Shown here piece by piece: positions 5,602 through 9,111 of a DNA stretch of 9,111 nucleotides; positions within the stretch are counted from its first letter, which is position 1; every line of letters starts with the position of its first letter. The stretch spans positions 1 through 9,111 of the forward strand of contig CANGIH010000073.1 in the NCBI GenBank assembly GCA_947453875.1, written 5' to 3'. The position numbers were made by a program, and so were the translations under genes. The stretch comes from Planctomycetaceae bacterium (GTDB taxonomy: Bacteria; Planctomycetota; Planctomycetia; Pirellulales; UBA1268). Below the pieces are notes generated by a model. It saw nothing but the letters and a program-made list of their open reading frames with translations. It ran no database searches and was not told where the DNA came from.

Positions 5602-7923
5602 TCAGTCGGGGGGCGATGTGCCCGCATCGGCCGGGGCCATCGAGCGGAAAAAACGCCCTGCCCGGCCGACCAGGAGCGCCGGGAGGAGCACGAGGTCGCC
5701 GGCGAGGGCGGCGGCGATGAGGATCGCCAGCAGCCAGGCGAAGCGGCTGGTGGGGGCGAAGGAGCTCCAGGCGAACATCAGGATCCCGAACGCGCACACC
5801 ACCGAGCTTTCGGTGAGCGCGGCACCGGAGTGGCGGAAGGCACCGTACACGGCGGCGATCCGCAGCCGGCGGTGTTCGGCGGCGTCAGCCCCTGCTGCAG
5901 GCCTGACGAGCCCGCGTCGGAAGAAGGTGAGGAAGTGGAGCGTGCCGTCGATCGCCATCCCCAGAGCGATCGACGCGGTCATCACGCTGCCGATGTCGAG
6001 GGCCGTTCCCGCCCAGCCGAGAAAGCCGAACAGGAGGATCGTGGGGAAGATGTTGGGGACCATCGATACCAGCCCCGCCACCACGCTCTTCTCCACCACG
6101 ATCATCATCAACGTGATGACGACGAAGGCCGAGAGGAAGCTCGAGAAAAGGTCGGAGAGAAGGGTCTTCTGGATCGCGTTGGCCAGCGGCATGGCGCCGG
6201 TGTAATCGGCGGTGACGCCGCGCTCGCCGCCGCCGTGCGTGGCCATGATCGGCTCGATCCGCTCCCGGACAGTGGTGAGGAATTCGCCATAGTCGATGCC
6301 GGCAAGCGCCGACGTCCGGGCGGTGACGCGCCACAGCTGCTCGCCGGCGACATCCCGCACGATCCGCATGTCGTCGAGGCCGGAGAGATTCTGCTGGAGC
6401 TTGCGGGCGGCGATCGATTTCGCCGCCTGGCCGCGGAGCCCGGAGCCGAGCTCGAGATCGGGGAGGAATGTCGCCGCCGAGAGAACCCCGGTCACACCGG
6501 GGAGGCCGGCGAGGGCCACCCCCACCTCCTGAACCATGGCGAGGCGTTCGGCCGGTCGGACAGCCGAGTCGTCGGGGAACCGCAGCACGACCTCAACCGG
6601 CACCAGCGGGCCGATCGCCTTCTCGATCCAGGCGTAGTCGCGGATCATCGTGCTTGCCGGGGTGAAGAGCGTGTCGATGCTCACCGACGCCCGGATCGAT
6701 GGGATCCCCACCGCCGCCACCGCCATCGCGATCAATCCCAGCCAGGCGATCAGGCCGGCATGGCGGACCATGAATGTGGAGCAGGCATCCTCGATCGCCG
6801 TCGAACGGGAGCCGGAGTCGCGTGCGGAGGCGATCGGCCAGCGTTCGAAGATCCCCGGCACGACCAGAAAGAGCATCGCCAGCGTGAGCATCACGCCGAT
6901 CGCGGCGTGGAATCCGAAGACGCGGATCGGCTCGAGCTCGCTCACCACCAGCGACGCCAGCCCGATCGCGGTCGTGCCGGCCGACAGGCTGCAGGGGAGC
7001 CAGCCCAAGCGGATCGCGCGCCAGGCGACTCCCGCCCGGCCACCGGCGGCAAGCGAATCGATGAGATAGTTGGTGAGGTGGATGCCTCCCGAGACACCGA
7101 GCGTGAGGACGAGCACCGGCATGACGATGAGGATCGGGTTCATCCGGTCGCCGCAGGCTGCCAAACCCCAGAAGTTGAGCCCGACGCAGGCCAGCGACAC
7201 GAGAAACACCAGCAGCGCGTAGGGCAGGCTGCGCAGGGACCACCAGGTGAGAAGGAGGATCACGATCGCCCCCGGCCCGCCGAACCAAAAAAAGCTCTCC
7301 ATGCTCGCCTCGTCGACGGAGATGTTGTCGACGACCGGGCCGGCGAGGTGGAGGGACTCCCGCGGCAGGCCGGTGAGGCGCCGGAGCGTGTCGCGGATCC
7401 AGGCCACGGCGGCCCGCCTGTCGGAGAGGCCGGCACGCGTGAAGGGGATCACCAGGCAGGTTGTCTGTCCGTCGGCACCGATGAGCACGCCGCGGAGCCG
7501 TGCGAGGGCCTCGTCGTGGTCGAGTGCCAGCGGCGGCTCGACGAGGCGCGCAAGCGCCATGCCGCCACTGGCCACCGTCTCAAACCATCGGTTCCCGTGT
7601 CGGTCGTGCGTGTCCGGGCCGGCGGCCGCGGCGCGGAAATCGTCGATCGCCGGGGCGTCGAGCGTGCAGCCCTCCCAGGAGGCGATGACGACGTCGCCGC
7701 TCTCGAATTCACCGGTGAATTTCTCGTAAGCCGCCCGGGCGGGAAACGTCTGCGGCACCCACTCCATCGGCGTCGTGGCATCGACCATGAGCACGCCGAG
7801 CGCCACCGGCACCATCCAGGGGGTGACGGCGAGCAGGCAGAGGATCGTCGCCAGACTGACCGGGAACAGCCGTGGCCGGTTGTGGCAGGGCCCCTCGTCG
7901 TGCGGCGGATCCCGGTCGGTCAT
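5602..7923 (-). CDS. MMPL/RND-superfamily transporter (12-TM exporter)
   Basis: A 773-residue membrane protein with the two-fold RND layout: TM1 (about 19-47), a large periplasmic loop (48-210), TM2-6 (about 213-360), TM7 (about 388-408), a second loop (409-590) and TM8-12 (about 592-755). TM2-6 and TM8-12 resemble the sterol-sensing-like domains of MMPL and hopanoid-associated (HpnN-like) exporters, which move lipids or other hydrophobic molecules using the proton gradient. TM10 carries GMAIDGTLHF with Asp659, the expected proton-relay position; the matching TM4 motif is GVSGGIHL, with Ser278 in place of Asp. The ATG at 7923 (minus strand) has no clear Shine-Dalgarno sequence; it is chosen as the first in-frame start before TM1. 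The gene converges on the desulfurase gene, with 17 nt between the stop codons, and diverges from pgk. Its substrate is unknown, and nothing links it to the encapsulin cassette except position. Confidence 0.85.
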   Translation of the reverse strand: MTDRDPPHDEGPCHNRPRLFPVSLATILCLLAVTPWMVPVALGVLMVDATTPMEWVPQTFPARAAYEKFTGEFESGDVVIASWEGCTLDAPAIDDFRAAAAGPDTHDRHGNRWFETVASGGMALARLVEPPLALDHDEALARLRGVLIGADGQTTCLVIPFTRAGLSDRRAAVAWIRDTLRRLTGLPRESLHLAGPVVDNISVDEASMESFFWFGGPGAIVILLLTWWSLRSLPYALLVFLVSLACVGLNFWGLAACGDRMNPILIVMPVLVLTLGVSGGIHLTNYLIDSLAAGGRAGVAWRAIRLGWLPCSLSAGTTAIGLASLVVSELEPIRVFGFHAAIGVMLTLAMLFLVVPGIFERWPIASARDSGSRSTAIEDACSTFMVRHAGLIAWLGLIAMAVAAVGIPSIRASVSIDTLFTPASTMIRDYAWIEKAIGPLVPVEVVLRFPDDSAVRPAERLAMVQEVGVALAGLPGVTGVLSAATFLPDLELGSGLRGQAAKSIAARKLQQNLSGLDDMRIVRDVAGEQLWRVTARTSALAGIDYGEFLTTVRERIEPIMATHGGGERGVTADYTGAMPLANAIQKTLLSDLFSSFLSAFVVITLMMIVVEKSVVAGLVSMVPNIFPTILLFGFLGWAGTALDIGSVMTASIALGMAIDGTLHFLTFFRRGLVRPAAGADAAEHRRLRIAAVYGAFRHSGAALTESSVVCAFGILMFAWSSFAPTSRFAWLLAILIAAALAGDLVLLPALLVGRAGRFFRSMAPADAGTSPPD

Positions 7924-7954
7924 GGAAAGGTCGAAAGGGGGAGGGGCTGCGGCG

Positions 7955-7972
7955 CAGGGGGCCAGACCCCTG
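7955..7972. repeat. Short GC-rich palindrome (6-bp stem, 6-nt loop)
   Basis: CAGGGG (7955-7960) and CCCCTG (7967-7972) are perfect inverted copies around GCCAGA. The element lies in the leader of the minus-strand transporter gene, between its candidate promoter and its start codon. It resembles short REP-like palindromes with a GGGG...CCCC core seen in many bacterial genomes, but with only one copy in view this cannot be settled. No T-tract follows on either strand, so it is not a typical terminator. Confidence 0.35.
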
Positions 7973-7990
7973 AATCAAACCTCTGAATCA
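7970..7990. repeat. Direct repeat CTGAATCA, two copies 13 nt apart
   Basis: CTGAATCA occurs at 7970-7977 and again at 7983-7990. The pair is in a locally AT-richer patch just downstream of the candidate -10 box of the transporter gene, a position where an operator could lie. No palindromic half-site is evident, so a regulator site is only a possibility. Confidence 0.3.
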
Positions 7991-7998
7991 TGCTTTTG

Positions 7999-8027
7999 AA
8001 TATAGCTGCGGGCCGCGGCCGGATCAG
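7999..8027 (-). promoter_or_regulatory. Candidate promoter for the MMPL transporter gene
   Basis: On the minus strand TATATT (8004 down to 7999) matches the -10 consensus at 5 of 6 positions. CTGATC (8027 down to 8022) lies 17 nt upstream but matches the -35 consensus at only three positions. The -10 box stands out because the surrounding sequence is strongly GC-rich. It would give a leader of about 70 nt before the start at 7923. Confidence 0.35.
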
Positions 8028-8054
8028 CCGCCGGAGCCCAGCCCCTCCCTGCCC

Positions 8055-8082
8055 TTGCCGCCGGTGCCGTGGGGCGTAGATT
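8055..8082 (+). promoter_or_regulatory. Candidate sigma-70-type promoter for pgk
   Basis: TTGCCG (8055-8060) is followed after 16 nt by TAGATT (8077-8082), with the preceding bases GGGGCG. The GGGGCGTAG segment is identical to that overlapping the proposed -10 box of the encapsulin cassette. Transcription would start near 8089, about 62 nt before the pgk start codon. Confidence 0.4.
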
Positions 8083-8150
8083 CGCGGGTGTGGTGGCGGG
8101 CCTGTCCGCCACGATTTTCATCCCTGTCCACCCTCATGAGGACCGCCTCC

Positions 8151-9111
8151 ATGCCGAAGAAGACCGTCGCCGACATCGATCCCCGGGGCAAGACGCTGCT
8201 TGTGCGCGTCGACTTCAATGTCCCGCAGGACGACTCCGGGGCGATCACCGATGACCGGCGGATCCGCATGGCCCTGCCGACGATCGCTTCGATCGTCGAT
8301 CGTGGTGGCCGGGCGATCCTCATGTCGCATCTCGGTCGTCCGGCCGGAAAGGGGCCGGAGCCGGCCTTCTCGCTGGCGCCCGTCGCCAAGCGACTCGGCG
8401 AACTCCTCGGCAAGCCGGTCACTCTCGCCACCGACACCGGCGGGCCTGACAGCCATGCCAAGCTCGCGGCGCTTCCCGCCGGCGGCGTGCTCGTCCTCGA
8501 GAACGTCCGCTTCAATAAGGGGGAGAAGAAGGGGGACGACGCCGCCTACGTCGCCGGCCTCGCGAATCTCGCCGACGGCTATGTCAACGATGCCTTCGGC
8601 ACCTGCCACCGCACCGAGGCGAGCATGTATGCGGTGCCAGTGGCGATGAAGAAGGGGGGCAAGCCGGCGGTGGTCGGATTCCTCGTCGAGAAAGAGATCC
8701 AGTACCTCTCCGACGCGATCGGGAGCCCGAAGCGTCCGTTCGTGGCGATCATCGGCGGTAAGAAGGTGTCGGACAAGATCGAGGTGATCCGGAACCTGCT
8801 GGCGATCTGCGACCACGTCCTCATCGGCGGCGCGATGGCCTACACCTTCTCGCTCGCCCAGGGGGGGAAGACGGGGAAGTCGCTCGTCGAGCCCGACAAG
8901 GTCGATCTCGCCAAGCAGCTCCTTGCCAGCGGCGGCGGGAAGCTCGTCCTCCCGGTCGATACCCACTGCGCCGATGACTTTTCCGCGTCGGCCAACAAGC
9001 AGGTGGTGAAGGCGGGGGAGATTCCCGACGGCTTCGAGGGGCTCGACATCGGGCCGGCGACGGCCAGCCACTATGCCGCGATCATCCGCACGGCAGGCAC
9101 CGTGGTCTGGA
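8151..9111 (+). CDS. pgk: Phosphoglycerate kinase, N-terminal 320 residues, 3' truncated by window edge
   Basis: Catalyses reversible phosphate transfer between 1,3-bisphosphoglycerate and ADP in glycolysis and gluconeogenesis, in the cytosol. The frame runs without a stop from 8151 to the window end; about 75-80 residues are missing compared with the usual length near 395-400. Family signatures: LLVRVDFNVP (16-25), the substrate-binding N-domain start; MSHLGRP (58-64); VLVLENVRF; YVNDAFGTCHRTEAS, a variant of the usual GTAHRAHAS-type motif; GFLVEKEI; IIGGKKVSDKI; and GGAMAYTF in the nucleotide-binding C-domain. The sequence stops inside TVVW, just before the expected NGPMG motif. ATG 8151 is preferred over the in-frame ATG 8136 because the sequence at 8138-8142 (GAGGA) serves as its ribosome site and the protein then begins at the usual position. 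It is divergent from the transporter gene across a 227-nt gap. Confidence 0.96.
   Translation, partial: MPKKTVADIDPRGKTLLVRVDFNVPQDDSGAITDDRRIRMALPTIASIVDRGGRAILMSHLGRPAGKGPEPAFSLAPVAKRLGELLGKPVTLATDTGGPDSHAKLAALPAGGVLVLENVRFNKGEKKGDDAAYVAGLANLADGYVNDAFGTCHRTEASMYAVPVAMKKGGKPAVVGFLVEKEIQYLSDAIGSPKRPFVAIIGGKKVSDKIEVIRNLLAICDHVLIGGAMAYTFSLAQGGKTGKSLVEPDKVDLAKQLLASGGGKLVLPVDTHCADDFSASANKQVVKAGEIPDGFEGLDIGPATASHYAAIIRTAGTVVW

Noticed and set aside
3773..5797. 674-residue open frame on the minus strand opposite the desulfurase
   Set aside because: Low-complexity Arg/Gly/Asp-rich translation overlapping three supported genes; the plus-strand desulfurase has an intact catalytic domain.
5581..7986. 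801-residue open frame on the plus strand opposite the transporter
   Set aside because: The translation is a Glu/Arg/Asp/Gly-rich shadow typical of the antisense of a hydrophobic membrane protein; the minus-strand frame has clear RND topology.

Overview
The window is a high-GC stretch whose gene content suggests a planctomycete. The main pointers are a Tat-exported DUF1501 protein (a family greatly expanded in Planctomycetes), a large MMPL/RND-type transporter, loosely packed operons and weak Shine-Dalgarno signals. This assignment rests on protein style, not on any marker gene.

Layout, left to right: (1) the C-terminal part of a zinc-type (MDR) alcohol/polyol dehydrogenase runs in from the left edge; (2) a DUF1501 protein with a twin-arginine signal; (3) a two-gene cassette at 2344-5584, made of a family 2 encapsulin shell protein carrying an internal cyclic-nucleotide-binding domain and a SufS-type cysteine desulfurase with a roughly 145-residue low-complexity N-terminal extension; (4) converging on it from the minus strand, a 12-TM MMPL/RND-type exporter; (5) divergent from that, the first 320 codons of phosphoglycerate kinase, cut by the right edge.

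The item of most interest is the cassette. The shell protein looks like a Crp-type regulator by its cNMP domain, but it has no helix-turn-helix; the residues around the domain fit an HK97-fold encapsulin of the SrpI-like family. The adjacent desulfurase has its complete catalytic domain (PLP lysine K368, catalytic cysteine C506) behind a disordered-looking Pro/Ala-rich N-terminus of the kind known to load desulfurases into family 2 encapsulins. Together they probably form a protein nanocompartment that packages a sulfur-mobilising enzyme. The cyclic-nucleotide pocket appears to have lost its phosphate-binding arginine, and a hairpin covers the shell gene's Shine-Dalgarno sequence. No SufBCD, IscU, rhodanese or serine acetyltransferase gene lies alongside.

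The remaining genes look unrelated in function to the cassette and to each other. I see no tRNA, rRNA, CRISPR array, insertion sequence or convincing intrinsic terminator. No intergenic stretch exceeds 300 bases; the longest (7924-8150) holds a short palindrome, a direct repeat and two candidate divergent promoters.
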